This document shows, piece by piece, positions 34,791 to 45,190 of a stretch of DNA of 64,000 nt. The DNA is from Nilaparvata lugens. Its lineage: Eukaryota > Arthropoda > Insecta > Hemiptera > Delphacidae. Under the pieces are notes generated by a model that was not told where the DNA came from, ran no database searches, and saw only the letters and a list, made by a program, of their open reading frames with translations. Every line of letters starts with the position of its first letter. Position 1 is the stretch's first letter. The DNA is taken from NCBI RefSeq assembly GCF_014356525.2, contig NC_052507.1, forward strand, positions 57,134,621 to 57,198,620. Reading direction: 5' to 3'. The translations under genes and the position numbers were made by a program.

Positions 34791-35215
34791 TTACGGACCG
34801 ATGTAGTCCATCATGATACTTGAGAAAGGCTTACTATCACACTTGATGGGTGATAAGAAACCTTGAGGCTTCGAAGTAGGGGTTTTTCTCTTTTGGCAAT
34901 TTTTACATGATCTTACATAATTCGCAATGTTTTCATACATATTTTCCCAATAATATTTCGATGATATTTTCTCATGGGTTTTATAAATGCCGGTATGTCC
35001 ACCTGTTAAGGAATCATCATGGAATGTTCCAAGGATTTTATTGATAAGAGATCGGGGTACGAGAAGTTTCAATTGATTGGTATGCCCATCAAATTTCTTC
35101 AGATAGACAATGTCTTTTTCGATCGTGTATTTTCTCGCCTTTCTAATCGTAGCTGTATCACTATGATTAGGGTTTCGTATTGCATCATATATTTTTCTTA
35201 TACTCTCATCATTTT
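34791..35215 (-). pseudogene. Gypsy integrase, zinc-binding part only
   Basis: This continues pol after a frameshift near 35200-35215. The readable part ends in the H2C2 zinc-binding domain: HDDSLTGGHTGIYKTHEKIS, KYYWENMYENI and CKNCQKRK. The core starts with MMDYIGP, holding the first catalytic aspartate, and stops there at 34791. The remaining two acidic residues and the DNA-binding end are absent; two bases later the env remnant begins. The breakpoint is a clean deletion joining integrase to the middle of env. Confidence 0.88.
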
Positions 35216-37861
35216 TCTGTAAAGTTTTATGTCTATTTCTTCTATTTCGAATATATTGTAGTTTTCGTCCTTTGTGAGATCAGTTATATCCTTCTCTAGT
35301 GGATATCTACTCAGGGCATCAGGTACGTGCATTTGGGCTCCTGGTTTATATTTCAAATCGAACGTGAACTCCGTTAATTTCATAAGTAACTTACTGACTC
35401 GAATACTGGGGTTTTTCCAAGTTTTATAGTATTGTAAACTAGCATGATCTGTGTAGATTGTGAACAATCGGCCAATTAAGTATTGTCTGAAATAATTTAC
35501 ACAATACACTATTGATAGAAGTTCAATCTCTCCTACTGCCCAATTTTCTTCATGTTTTGTCAGTTTTCTGGAAACAAAAGCTACTGGATGTAATTTTCCA
35601 TTGTCATCTGGCTGCGAGATAATGCCCCCTATTCCAACTCGAGAAGCATCTGTGTGTACCACTACCTCCTTATCATTATTAAAATGATGAAGTACGGGTT
35701 GTGATAAAAGTTTGCTTTTTATTTCCGAGAATGCGTTCTGCTGATCTTCTTCCCAAGTGATTGGTTTATTCTCGTTATTTTTAGATATCAGATTTGTTAA
35801 GGGTCTTGCAATTATAGCGTAGTTTTGAATGAATTTTCGGTAAAATCCACTAAGACCAAGAAATGCTCTGACATCTTTGACAGTTTTGGGTATAGGGTAT
35901 TTTTCGATAGCTTCCAAGGTTTCGGAAGCGGGTTGTATCCCTTCCTTTGAGACAGTGTGTCCAAGTACTTTAATTTTTCGGTAGAAGAAGTGACATTTAG
36001 ATGTATTCAATTTTAGTCCTACGTCTTGCAATCTTTTCAAGGTTTTCTCGAGCTGTTGATATTGCTTATCAAATGATTCTCCATAGCTAATGATATCGTC
36101 CAAGTAAATCAAAACTCCTCTATACAAATAATCATTGAATACTTGGTTGATTGCTCGTTGGAAAGCATTTGGAGATGTTCTAAGACCAAAAGGTAGTCTT
36201 TTGAACGTGTACAGCCCTTTATGAGTTGCAAATGCTACATATTTTCGACAATCTTCGTGTAATGGCTGTTGGAAAAATGCTTGTCTGATATCTAGGGTGG
36301 AAAAGTAATCCGAATTGTCAAGAGAATCAAAAATTGTTTGAAGAAGGGGAAGGGGATATCTATCCGGTAATATTTTCTCGTTCAACATTTTATAGTCTAC
36401 AACCAATCTGAATCCACCGTCTTTTTTAGTAACTAAAAATGCGGGAGAAGCATAATGACTCTGGGTTTCACAAACTATTCCTGCTTTTATCAATAACTCT
36501 ACTTGTCTGTCTATTTCTGTTCTTTGAGCGATAGGTAATCTGTACGGTGACTTAGCAATGGGTGTGTAATCTGTAAGTTTGAACTTGTATTCGGGTAATT
36601 TCGCTTCCTCGAAATCAATTTCGTTTGTTGAAAATAGGTGTTTGTATTTATTGATGAGTCTTTTCGCTTTGGAATTTTGCTCTGGTGTAAGATCTTTATT
36701 AATATCTATTTCACAACCCCCTCCATCGAATAGAACAGAGTCTACTAATGAAACAGATTCGTCGTAATTACAAACTTCTCCTTCAATTTCACCAATAATA
36801 GTTTCATGCAACAATCTTATATCTTGCCTTCCTAGATTCAAAATTCTAATTTCACTCATGTTTGTTTCAAAATCATCCTCATTCCAAAGCACATGCAATT
36901 TTTTATTATGTAATAACGATTCATTTGGAGTAAAATGGGATACTTTGAGCAATTTTTGTGTTAGATTGACTTTGACATTCACGTCTTTTTGAGCGGGGAT
37001 TATTGTTTCAAGAGCACATTTGACGAAATTTACGGGATTGGGTATGCAGACTTCTTTTGTAATATTTGTTTCAGAATCGTTGTGTAATCTATTTAATGTA
37101 CAAATCCACTCTTTATCCATGTCTAATTCGACTATTTTACCATTATCGGTCATTGAAATGATGTTATTCTCATAATCTAATTTCATTTTATATTTTGAGA
37201 AGAAGGAATTTCCAACAATAATATCAGCCTGTAAGTCTTCAGAAATTACTAAATTTACTTCGAATTTCCTGTCATGTATTTGAATTTCACTCGAGATCAT
37301 TCCTGTGATCGGCATTAATGAACCATTAGCTACCGATAAAGCAATACTACTATTTTTCAAATGTTTTAGATCATCGCTACTTAAAAGATTTTTTTGAACT
37401 ATGTTTACGTTCGTACCGGTGTCAATGGTAATTGATACATCTTTTCCTTTGAATTTTCCATTAATAGTAAGTACTGGGACTTGAATTCTTCTCTCTTTAG
37501 TCAATGATCCATTCATTCCAAGTTCGTGCTGAGCATGCATTTCGGAAGACAATAGCTGTTTGAAGTTGGTTTCACTTTCTATTTCGTTAGAGCAATTAAT
37601 TTCACTTTCATTTGAGTATAACTGATTATTATTGGCATTGAGAAAAAACTGCCTGACAAATTCTATCGCTTTGGATTGTTCATCTTTCATTGATACAGAA
37701 GATATTATATTACATGTGATTTCTTCTTTATCAATTGAATTTGGAGAATAATTATCAAATGGAAATTCAGCGCTTTGTTTTTCAAATCCGGATCCCAAGT
37801 TCATATCCGATTCGTCTAGGCTCGGGATCCTGTATTCGAGTTTTTTGATAAGAAAAAACAA
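35198..37861 (-). CDS. Gypsy pol: protease, reverse transcriptase, RNase H
   Basis: This 887-codon frame overlaps gag in the -1 frame and is probably made as a Gag-Pol fusion, so the first codon has no start role. The aspartic protease active site is TIDTGTNVNIV (residues about 145-155). Reverse transcriptase spans about 440-620, with KDGGFRLVVDYKMLN, LPFGLRTSPNAFQ and IYLDDI (585-590). RNase H follows (HTDASRVGIGGI, ELLSIVYCVNYFRQYL, YTDHASLQY). A short linker and the start of integrase lie beyond a frameshift near 35205. No stop interrupts the protease or RT/RNase H region, so these enzymes look intact. Confidence 0.93.
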   Translation of the reverse strand: MFFLIKKLEYRIPSLDESDMNLGSGFEKQSAEFPFDNYSPNSIDKEEITCNIISSVSMKDEQSKAIEFVRQFFLNANNNQLYSNESEINCSNEIESETNFKQLLSSEMHAQHELGMNGSLTKERRIQVPVLTINGKFKGKDVSITIDTGTNVNIVQKNLLSSDDLKHLKNSSIALSVANGSLMPITGMISSEIQIHDRKFEVNLVISEDLQADIIVGNSFFSKYKMKLDYENNIISMTDNGKIVELDMDKEWICTLNRLHNDSETNITKEVCIPNPVNFVKCALETIIPAQKDVNVKVNLTQKLLKVSHFTPNESLLHNKKLHVLWNEDDFETNMSEIRILNLGRQDIRLLHETIIGEIEGEVCNYDESVSLVDSVLFDGGGCEIDINKDLTPEQNSKAKRLINKYKHLFSTNEIDFEEAKLPEYKFKLTDYTPIAKSPYRLPIAQRTEIDRQVELLIKAGIVCETQSHYASPAFLVTKKDGGFRLVVDYKMLNEKILPDRYPLPLLQTIFDSLDNSDYFSTLDIRQAFFQQPLHEDCRKYVAFATHKGLYTFKRLPFGLRTSPNAFQRAINQVFNDYLYRGVLIYLDDIISYGESFDKQYQQLEKTLKRLQDVGLKLNTSKCHFFYRKIKVLGHTVSKEGIQPASETLEAIEKYPIPKTVKDVRAFLGLSGFYRKFIQNYAIIARPLTNLISKNNENKPITWEEDQQNAFSEIKSKLLSQPVLHHFNNDKEVVVHTDASRVGIGGIISQPDDNGKLHPVAFVSRKLTKHEENWAVGEIELLSIVYCVNYFRQYLIGRLFTIYTDHASLQYYKTWKNPSIRVSKLLMKLTEFTFDLKYKPGAQMHVPDALSRYPLEKDITDLTKDENYNIFEIEEIDIKLYRKMMRV
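37790..37846 (-). promoter_or_regulatory. Gag-pol -1 ribosomal frameshift signal
   Basis: On the - strand, the heptamer A AAA AAC (37840-37846) is in the gag frame as TCA AAA AAC. After 9 nt (37831-37839) comes a stem, GGATCCCGAG (37821-37830) pairing with CTTGGGATCC (37790-37799), with one G-U pair and a 21-nt loop. Gag stops at 37816, inside the loop, and pol is in the -1 frame. A second slippery run, T TTT TTC, lies eight bases upstream of the heptamer. Confidence 0.85.
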
Positions 37862-39258
37862 TCGTCTTTCCAGTGATTATTCCTCTTACAGTATGTACAG
37901 AATCTAGTCCTATTAGGGTTGATTGGTGTCCTGTAATTGACTGATGTTGATTGTGTGTAATTATTGTTTGTATAAGGTTGTCTTTGGAAATTGTTCTGAT
38001 TTGTTTCGTGTGGGAAGACGTTTCCGCTCCTATTTCCAAACTGTCTATTAGGATTAGGATTATGTGATTGTGTGTTTCTGTCGCGATCATTGTAATTATT
38101 ATTTTTTGAATAAGGTTGTCTTTGGAAGTTGTTCTGATTTGTTTCGTGTGGCGAAAAGTTTCCGCTCCTATTTCCAAACTGTCTATTAGGATTGGGATTT
38201 TGTGATTGACCTACATTTCTACTCAAATTTTTCACCACAATACTCAGATCGTTCAATTTCTTCTCTAAAGTATCTACTACATTTATTTTTTGGACAGGCT
38301 GTTCGATTGAAGCATTATGCATTCCTAACTTTTTGTCTAGAAGGAAGCGAGATCTTTCATATTTGGCGAGATTTTTCTCTAAATCTTCAACTGATGCATT
38401 GTCCATGAAAGCAACATGTTGCAATGCTCCTACGTCTAAGCCTCTCAAAACATATCCTACTATTCTTTTCTCTGACATTTGAGGCTCAAGAATGTGACAA
38501 AGTTTTATTATATCTGCTGTGTATTCTGTGTATGTTTCTGTTGGTAATTTGTTTCTGTTTTCGAGTTTTTGTCTGGTTGTCTCTTCATGAACAGGGTCTA
38601 CAAGTTTACTTTTTAAGTGGCCTACTGCATCAAGAAATGTCGCGTTTTCATTTTTATCCGAAAATATGTCGAAAATTGCCAATGCTGTTTTCTTGAGGTA
38701 GAGGGGTAAATACAAGATTTTATCATCCTCATCCCACTTATTTATTTTTGCTGCCCTATTGAAGGTTTTCAACCACTCGTTGAAGTCTTCACTCTTTGTA
38801 CCCCCATAGCTTTCGGGTTTCGCAAAGGGTCTTTTATCATTCCCTGCCATATTATTTTCTGGAATTAGGATATTTGCTAAGTTATCGGGAGCTACTGTGT
38901 CGTAGATGTGTTCTTGATTTCTGCCTAGCTTGCCTACTATTCGCTCGTAATCGGCTAACATAGGGAAGATAATACGATCGCGTTGAGACAGGGACCCTAA
39001 CTTAAGTAATCGACTTAGAGCATCTCTAGCTCCTGAATCGTGGTCCACATAAATACAAACTTTTTTTGCCAAGTCAACAGCGAATCTCAAGTATTCAATA
39101 TTAACAGATTGAGGGATGTGAATACCTAACTGTTTGCCTAGCTCTAATAATTCTGATTTATCCAGAGATTTTACTTTCAAATCAATAGGTAAACGTAATA
39201 ATGAAACCTCGAATTCACTAGGTGATTGTTCAGAGTCACTAGAACTAGAGCTACTCAT
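37816..39258 (-). CDS. Gypsy gag with one CCHC knuckle
   Basis: I choose the ATG at 39258 (MSSSSSSDSEQSPSEFEV) because the 51 codons upstream are hydrophobic leader without gag character. The protein has 480 residues. The capsid region holds YGGTKSEDFNEWLKTFNRAA, YLPLYLKKTALAIFD and RQKLENRNKLPTETYTEYTA. A leucine-rich stretch (VVDTLEKKLNDLSIVVKNL) comes before a basic tail. That tail contains an imperfect duplication of about 40 residues (NPNRQFGNRSGN...HETNQNNFQRQPY occurs twice). It ends with a zinc knuckle CTYCKRNNHWKDDC. The frame is intact, and its end overlaps pol by 46 nt with a frameshift signal. Confidence 0.92.
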   Translation of the reverse strand: MSSSSSSDSEQSPSEFEVSLLRLPIDLKVKSLDKSELLELGKQLGIHIPQSVNIEYLRFAVDLAKKVCIYVDHDSGARDALSRLLKLGSLSQRDRIIFPMLADYERIVGKLGRNQEHIYDTVAPDNLANILIPENNMAGNDKRPFAKPESYGGTKSEDFNEWLKTFNRAAKINKWDEDDKILYLPLYLKKTALAIFDIFSDKNENATFLDAVGHLKSKLVDPVHEETTRQKLENRNKLPTETYTEYTADIIKLCHILEPQMSEKRIVGYVLRGLDVGALQHVAFMDNASVEDLEKNLAKYERSRFLLDKKLGMHNASIEQPVQKINVVDTLEKKLNDLSIVVKNLSRNVGQSQNPNPNRQFGNRSGNFSPHETNQNNFQRQPYSKNNNYNDRDRNTQSHNPNPNRQFGNRSGNVFPHETNQNNFQRQPYTNNNYTQSTSVNYRTPINPNRTRFCTYCKRNNHWKDDCFFLSKNSNTGSRA

Positions 39259-39431
39259 CTCAATATAACAATAATAACAATTATCATATTTACCCTGTAC
39301 GTTGAGAGAATAGAGGACATAATTATACGAGATCAAACACAGAATATAATAATTATGATAATGACCTGAAATGAAAATGTCAATAGATAATTTGAAGGCT
39401 AATCTTGTCAATTAATAAACTCTTTCTCATG

Positions 39432-39450
39432 AGAACGACGCCCAACACCA
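39432..39450 (-). other. Gypsy primer-binding site
   Basis: Directly inside the 5' LTR the - strand reads TGGTGTTGGGCGTCGTTCT. It starts with TGG complementary to a tRNA CCA end and abuts the LTR. The tRNA species was not identified. Confidence 0.75.
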
Positions 39451-40057
39451 TGTAATGGGGTATTTAAATTTCGAGTATATGTTGGGGTTATATTATGTAT
39501 GGTATTGTGATGGTATTATAAGGTTGTGAGAACAACCCTAGACATTATGGTAACAATTTATAATAGGGGAATCGCTTGGCTTGCGAGAGGTTAAATTGAT
39601 CTAACTCTATAACTCATGAGAAAGGAACTATATTTTAAAATAATAAACAAAACAGTTATATTTTGGAGAACTAAGTAATCGATTTAATCAAATTGTAACT
39701 CAAAATGAAACTGGAAACTTAAATAAAATAATATTGAGAAAAACTTTTTAAACAAACAATAGAATAATTACAGGATTTGCCTTCAATAAAAAAATGAATA
39801 ATATATAATAATAAAATTGATAATATTAGCTCACTGAACTCACTGAACCAGGAAAATGGTGTCTCGGAAAAGAAGGGTAGAGCCGGGCCCGATTATCTGC
39901 TGTAGATAGCTCCAGGTCCCGTCCTCGTAACCGACTGACTAGAGCCTCTCATTTTTTCCATAATTTTACTTGTCATGAATTTTCACCGTCGTCAACAATT
40001 TATCTATTCATTGTGAAAATTCATGACAAATAATAAAAATTATGTAGTTCTATTACA
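39451..40057 (-). repeat. Gypsy 5' LTR, 607 bp
   Basis: Starts TGTAATGGGG and ends TTCTATTACA on the + strand, matching the copy at 32227. The few differences suggest a recent insertion. Confidence 0.95.
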
Positions 40058-41370
40058 ATATTATACAGAATACCTTTATAGAATATGGACAACTACTGGA
40101 TTACTCCAAATGACTATACTATATTTTTATATGAAGTGATATAATATCAGTGATACTCTTGCTCCTGTGATATAGAAACCCAACATCATTGGAATAATAA
40201 AAGGAACCATTTGGATGACCCTCGACTATTACTTAGTCAATCTGTTCTTAATAATAGTGTAATGCAATACCAAATTGTCCTTCTACTTGAAATCCATGAT
40301 CCTCCAGTAACAGACTATCCTTCTCGAAACAGAAACAAAAATATTATCTTGTGAACAAATGAGGATATTGAAGTTCTGGAAGTGAGGTTTCACCCGCATT
40401 CTGTGATTCAATATACATCTCATGTGGATTTTTTTGAGATAGTAATAATACGTACTCGTATTATTCAGTGATAGTCAGTGGATTTCAACAATTGAGGAGA
40501 AAAATTTCTTAAAACTTCAACCAGAGCATTTTTTCTTGTGCTACGTTTTGCTCTTCTCTCTCGTCTTTTTCTTCTTGTGTTTCTCCTTACTCTCCCACTT
40601 CCCCCTTCCTTCTTCATTGTCCAACTTCCACATTTTAACAAGCATAGTAGACCCGGGCAAGTGCAACAACAAAAATTGGCGGCAAACTTTGCATGTTGCC
40701 AATACTTACTGGACTTGAAAATAAAGTGTTTCGGCAGCGCCGACCAACCGACAAAAGCCCTAACTGCAAAATATTGCCCCACGAACAAAGAGAAAAAAAG
40801 CTTGTTTTATCGAAATAGAAGCAATCCTGAAAGAAAGCAGAGTGGATACAAGAGTGCGAGTGAGTGAGAAGTGGCCAGCCTGTTTATGGCGTCAATACTT
40901 CCCATTCAACCTATGCTGACAGATTGAAGTGAATCTAACACTGTGCTTCTTCAAAGTTTGCGTTACTTTTGCACGACTATAACAATATGGAATGGGAAAT
41001 GCGGCGGAAAAATGTTGACTGGGCGCTGGAAAGTTGGAAGTTTGTGCGGACAAGAGCTTGTTCATAAGTTTTACAAGAAGTACGAGCCGATAGAACATTG
41101 CCAATTACTTAACAAGGTGGTTGCGCTGATGCTAGTTGAATCAAATCACTTTTCACAAGCGCACATACTCTTCTTAACGAGAAACGATGGAAGTATGAAG
41201 TAAAAAAAATGAAGAAGAGAAAACGAAGAAGAAGAAGAAGAAGAAGAAAAAGAGAAAGAAGAAGGAGTGGGAGGAGGAGAAGAAATTAATAAGAGATCTT
41301 CCAACGAATGAACCATACTTATTCCCAATAATACAGGAGATGCAACAATTCAATAGTAGATAGATACTAG
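40058..41370. other. Unassigned sequence, purine/pyrimidine-rich patches
   Basis: No gene of known family was seen. Open frames at 40538-40867 and 40943-41203 have no recognisable content. A GAA/AGA-rich tract lies at 41208-41290. The segment from about 40530 is less AT-rich and could be the leader of the LINE ORF1 that follows. Confidence 0.5.
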
Positions 41371-42528
41371 ATGAATACTTATTCACAGTATAGTCGAATT
41401 TTCGTTAGCTCATTATCCTTATCGCTTATAATGTTGGTAGATATCGCGCAGTATCGAGTTCGTGTCGGAAAGTTTGGAGCTGTATTCATGAAGCATTCTA
41501 AAGAATTAAAATCGAATATAATAAATTGTAAAAGTTTTTTTGTGTACACAGCGTGTGTTATACTATTGCTTCTAGCAATCGCCGGAGTCGGGTTGAATCC
41601 CGGGCCAGAACGGACAATGGACGATGTTCTCGATAAGTTGGAAAGTATTAAGAAACTTATTCTTCTCATTCCAGAAATGAAAAGTGCTATTTCAAACTTA
41701 AATGAGAACTTTTGCAATTTGAATAACGAAGTTAGTGATCTCAAGCAAAATTGTGAACGGCTGAATAAGGAGAACAATCGTCTTGTGAATCTGGTGGACA
41801 GACTAGAAGGTTCCTCAAGGCGCTCAAACCTGGTTTTCTACAACATCCCGGAAGAAAAACGTGAGAGGAGTGAAATGTGTGAGTTAATCTTTAAAGAACT
41901 TTCAGCAACAAAATTAAACATCCACTAAGGAGAGTACGATATTGATCGAGCACATAGGATCGGACGTCAAACTAGAAAAGGCAGACCAATTATTGTGAAA
42001 TTCCTCAAATTCAAGAATAAAATGGAAATACTACAAGCAAGGCGTATGTTCAAAAACTCTGATATCGGAGTTGAAGAAGATTATACTCATGGAATTCGAA
42101 ACATTTGCAAGGCATTAAAACAGTACATGCAGATGGCCAGAGGAGATGAACAACATGTCATAATGAATTATGACAAACTAGTCGTCAATAGTCGTCCATA
42201 CTCACTTAAAGAATTACAGAGGAAGTTTGAGAATGAAAGCACTGTTCGAGAATCAATAAATCGAGAGGCTTCAGCAGGCTCTAATCTGGATGGAGTGCCG
42301 GTTAGGGTGACAGCAGAATCTGATCAGTGCTTGGGAAACGCATGAGAGGCACAAAATACTCAGAGAAAAGACAACAATGAGGACTCTCAGTTACTGGACG
42401 AGACACACGATTCTCGCTTCACAAACTCGGAATCGCCACCACCCATAGCTGCACCTGTCTGTCAACAGAGACAAGGGGGTCGTTTACCAGGATCAGCAGC
42501 AAGCAGCATGCAGGAGCGCATGATTTGA
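41371..42528 (+). pseudogene. LINE ORF1 with hydrophobic N terminus and NPGP motif
   Basis: One frame runs from 41371 to 42528 with two in-frame stops (41926-41928 and 42343-42345). The N terminus has a hydrophobic stretch ending ILLLLAIAGVGLNPGPE, which resembles a 2A-like or signal sequence seen at the start of some CR1-group ORF1 proteins. A coiled coil follows (KSAISNLNENFCNLNNEVSD), then the RRM-like part RRSNLVFYNIPEEK, YDIDRAHRIGRQTR and RPIIVKFLKFKNK, the ORF1 signature of CR1/L2/Jockey-type LINEs. The tail (from about 42240) is Ser/Pro/Gln-rich. ORF2 is absent because an LTR sequence starts at 42567. Confidence 0.8.
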
Positions 42529-42566
42529 GAAGAGGAGGTGTAGGAAGAGGTGCCACAAAGTAAAAT

Positions 42567-43387
42567 TGTGACGGGAAGATGTTACAGAATAAATATTGAT
42601 ATTATTAAAAGACGCTTGTCTATCAGCAAGCTAGATGACCGCGGAGATAAGGAGGGTACCGATGTCATACCATCTTCCACGCATCAAGAGTATTCTTAGC
42701 GCCTCTGGCGGCGTCGCATCATCATTCCCTCTACTTTGGGAGAGTATTTAAATGCCGGACGAGCTCCAGACCATAGCATTCCGCTCCCAACCTTCCTGCT
42801 CCTTGTACAGCGGCCCGTTGACTGCCGTACGTCCCTGTCCTCCTCTCCTGGAACAGCGGCCCGTTGGCTGCCGTCCCTCTCCACCTATCCTTCCTGGGCA
42901 CAGTGGCCCGTTGGCTGACGTCCCTTTCCACTCATCCTCCCAGGGCACAGCAGCCCGTTGGCTGCCGTCCCTTTCCTCTCATCCTCCCAGGGCACAGCGG
43001 CCCGTTGGCTGCCGTCCCTTTCCATCCATCCTCCCAGGGCACAGCGGCCCGTTGGCTGTGCCGTCCCTTACCATCTCTCCTCTCCAGGCACAGCGGCCCA
43101 TTGACTGCCGTCCCTCCCATCTATCTTCCTTCTTCCTACTATACTGGAGTGGAACCGAGGCCGTAGGGCCAATACAAAATTACCTTGAAGTGGTGTCAAC
43201 AAAGAAGAGAGTGACCTTCACGCCATCAGAAGCAGTAGGTGGTGCTGTCCACACCAGCTAAGGCACAAAGAAGGAAGAAAAAGAACTTTGACTTGCCTCC
43301 TTTCTCCGCCCACATCAAGACTGAGCTGAGTCGTCCAGGAGCAACACCTGGGTATCAATCACCCTGAAGGTAGTCAGGGTGTACATG
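42567..43387 (+). repeat. LTR of a second Gypsy-like element, 821 bp
   Basis: Starts TGTGACGGGAAG and ends GGTGTACA; nine bases later comes TGGCGCCCGCATTCGGGG (43396-43413), a classic primer-binding site. TATTTAAAT near 42748 may be the TATA box. No second LTR lies in the window, so boundaries are inferred from the TG...CA ends and the PBS only. Confidence 0.65.
42811..43135 (+). repeat. Seven tandem copies of a ~47-bp GC-rich unit
   Basis: The phrase CGGCCCGTTGGCTGCCGTCC recurs starting at about 42811, 42857, 42904, 42951, 42998, 43045 and 43094. Period is 46-49 bp and not a multiple of three, so all frames stay open across the array. The ORFs drawn here on both strands are artefacts of the repeat. 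The array lies in the LTR, downstream of the likely TATA box. Confidence 0.9.
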
Positions 43388-43439
43388 ATAGATTGGCGCC
43401 CGCATTCGGGGTATGAGGCAACAAAGTAAGAATCATCAT

Positions 43440-44520
43440 GAGTGAACAGGGCGAGGCTGATTTGGATGCTCAACACCAGTTGCTGATAGAGGGTCAGTCA
43501 GTCGATGACATGAAGCTCGAGGTGATAGCCGACTCCAGAGTTTCCTGAATTTATAGATTGAAAAAGGATTGAGCATTTAATCTTCTACAAGATTGAGGCA
43601 TAGTGTCATCGGGAAAACATGCCGAGCTGAGAAGGTTGTGAGTGAAACAACATAAAAAGATGGCAGAACATTATCCCAGCCCAAGACCCGGCTTAATGAG
43701 CAAAAGCAGTGGGGGAATTAAACACTCGGCGACAGGTACCCATGCTGGAGTTGGAACCAACATTCACACAAGCCCCCTCATGGACTCAGGGGTGGTATGT
43801 GACAAAGTAAGAAGCTGAAGACTGTCATTTGATGGCCAATCAGATGCTCTCAGCTTCTTAGAAAGGCTGGATGAGCTACAACAAGCCTATGGGCTTACTG
43901 GCAACCAACTACTAGTCACACTACCTGAATTACTAGTTGATGAAGCCATCCTATGGATGCGTAATCATCGTGACCAGTGGAGATCATGGGACAATTTTGT
44001 GACAGATTTCAGATCACGCTTCTATCCACTCACCTACGATGAAGACCTGGAAAATCTAATTCAGGCAAGGAAGCAAAGGGAAGGTGAGTCATTTGATGAC
44101 TTCCTCGAAGATGTACTGACACTTATGAGGCGTCATGGAGGTTTCACAGACGAAAATAAATTACAGAGAGTGTATAAGAATCTCCTCCCATGGTACAAAT
44201 TGTATATTCGGCAATCTGATGTTCATAGTATTGACGAATTGGAAAAATTCAGGAGGGAGTATGAACAAATCAAGACGGAGGAAAAACAGAATAGACAGAA
44301 TTCGAGAGTTCACATGACTGAGGACACGAAAAAGATTACAAGGTTGAGACAGTGATAGCCCCTACTAGTAACAGACTATCTCTTAGTGAGTCTGAACCTA
44401 TGTGTTGGCAATACAAGAAACCGGGGCACTGGAGATCACAATGTCCCAAATCCTTCCATGTGAAAGATGCGGGAAGAGAGCACTGAAATGTGTCTGTGAT
44501 ATGCAAAAAACAAAAGATAT
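43440..44520 (+). pseudogene. Gypsy-like gag, broken
   Basis: Gag begins near 43440 (MSEQGEADLDAQHQLL) about 30 bp after the PBS and breaks within 40 codons. The capsid region is readable from about 43830 to 44355: LSFDGQSDALSFLERLDEL, ILWMRNHRDQWRSWDNFV, DFRSRFYPLTYDEDLE and KLQRVYKNLLPWYKLYIR. This is the Retrotrans_gag pattern of an insect Gypsy lineage. A degenerate knuckle CWQYKKPGHWRSQC follows near 44400, with Tyr in place of the second Cys, then stops. Pol is missing; sequence after about 44600 is unrelated. Confidence 0.8.
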
Positions 44521-44904
44521 GACAAAAGATGTGATAGACAATAGATATATAGTTGGCTAGTATTAAATCCGTTTCATAAATTGACTGAATTTGATGAGTG
44601 CCTAGTAAATATATGTTAACCCTACAGTTGTGTTGTGAGTGATGTTGTGGTACTTTTCCATAATGAAAACACAAATTTGAAATTGTCAACCACTTTTTAT
44701 TATTATAAATTATTATAATATATACAGAACCAGGCTTCGTGGCTTTACCAGCCACATCTTTAGCTGTTTGTTTACAACTACAACTGTCTACCCGAATGAG
44801 AATGGCAGAGGAGGAAGTGAATAGATGAGTAGGTAGTTGGAGAGGCTTGATATTATTTAAGTAGAGGAGTGTTATATGATTAACTTGCATTATAAGGAGA
44901 ATAT

Positions 44905-45190
44905 TGTAGAGAATCTATCAAGCTTCATTTCTGAATTGGTTAGTCATGTCGGTTGAACGCATTTTTCTTAATATATGAGCATGTACGCAAAACATTTAAA
45001 AAATGCAACTTTTAAACCACCCTTATCCCTTTAGCACAAGGGATAGGGATAAGGACTTTTCATATGTTCACCCTCTAATTGTTCCCAACAAAGCTGCAAG
45101 GTCAAAAATTATCTTCAAAGCATTCTCTCCAAATTCCTTTGTCAATTGGTCTATTTTTGCATAACTGAAGAAACTGAAGATCTCACACTC
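44905..45190. repeat. Dispersed repeat, copy 1
   Basis: Shares TTGTAGAGAATCTATCAAGC, GTCATGTCGGTTGAACGCAT and TGCAACTTTTAAACCACCC with 50222-50381, and the CAGCACA/GGGTAGGG...GGACTTTTGATATG stretch with 47870-48010. No coding content. The family type is unknown. Confidence 0.75.

Larger units (their letters stand above)
32227..40057 (-). mobile_element. Gypsy retrotransposon with env remnant, 7831 bp
   Basis: Near-identical LTRs lie at 32227-32829 and 39451-40057, flanked by ATAT on both sides (32223-32226 and 40058-40061). The genes read on the - strand in the order gag, pol, truncated integrase, env. The integrase catalytic core and the front of env are deleted together, so the copy is defective though young. 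An AT-rich ATAT target and an env gene suggest an errantivirus-like lineage. Confidence 0.93.

Noticed and set aside
40538..40867. 109-codon + strand ORF with a hydrophobic start resembling a signal peptide
   Set aside because: The hydrophobic part is a pyrimidine-rich tract and an overlapping frame looks equally hydrophobic; the rest has no character.
42752..43261. 169-codon + strand ORF and several overlapping ORFs on both strands
   Set aside because: Produced by a ~47-bp tandem repeat that stays open in all frames; the composition is Pro/Ser/Arg low complexity.
44336..44890. 184-codon - strand ORF
   Set aside because: Overlaps the end of a recognisable gag on the + strand and has no family character.
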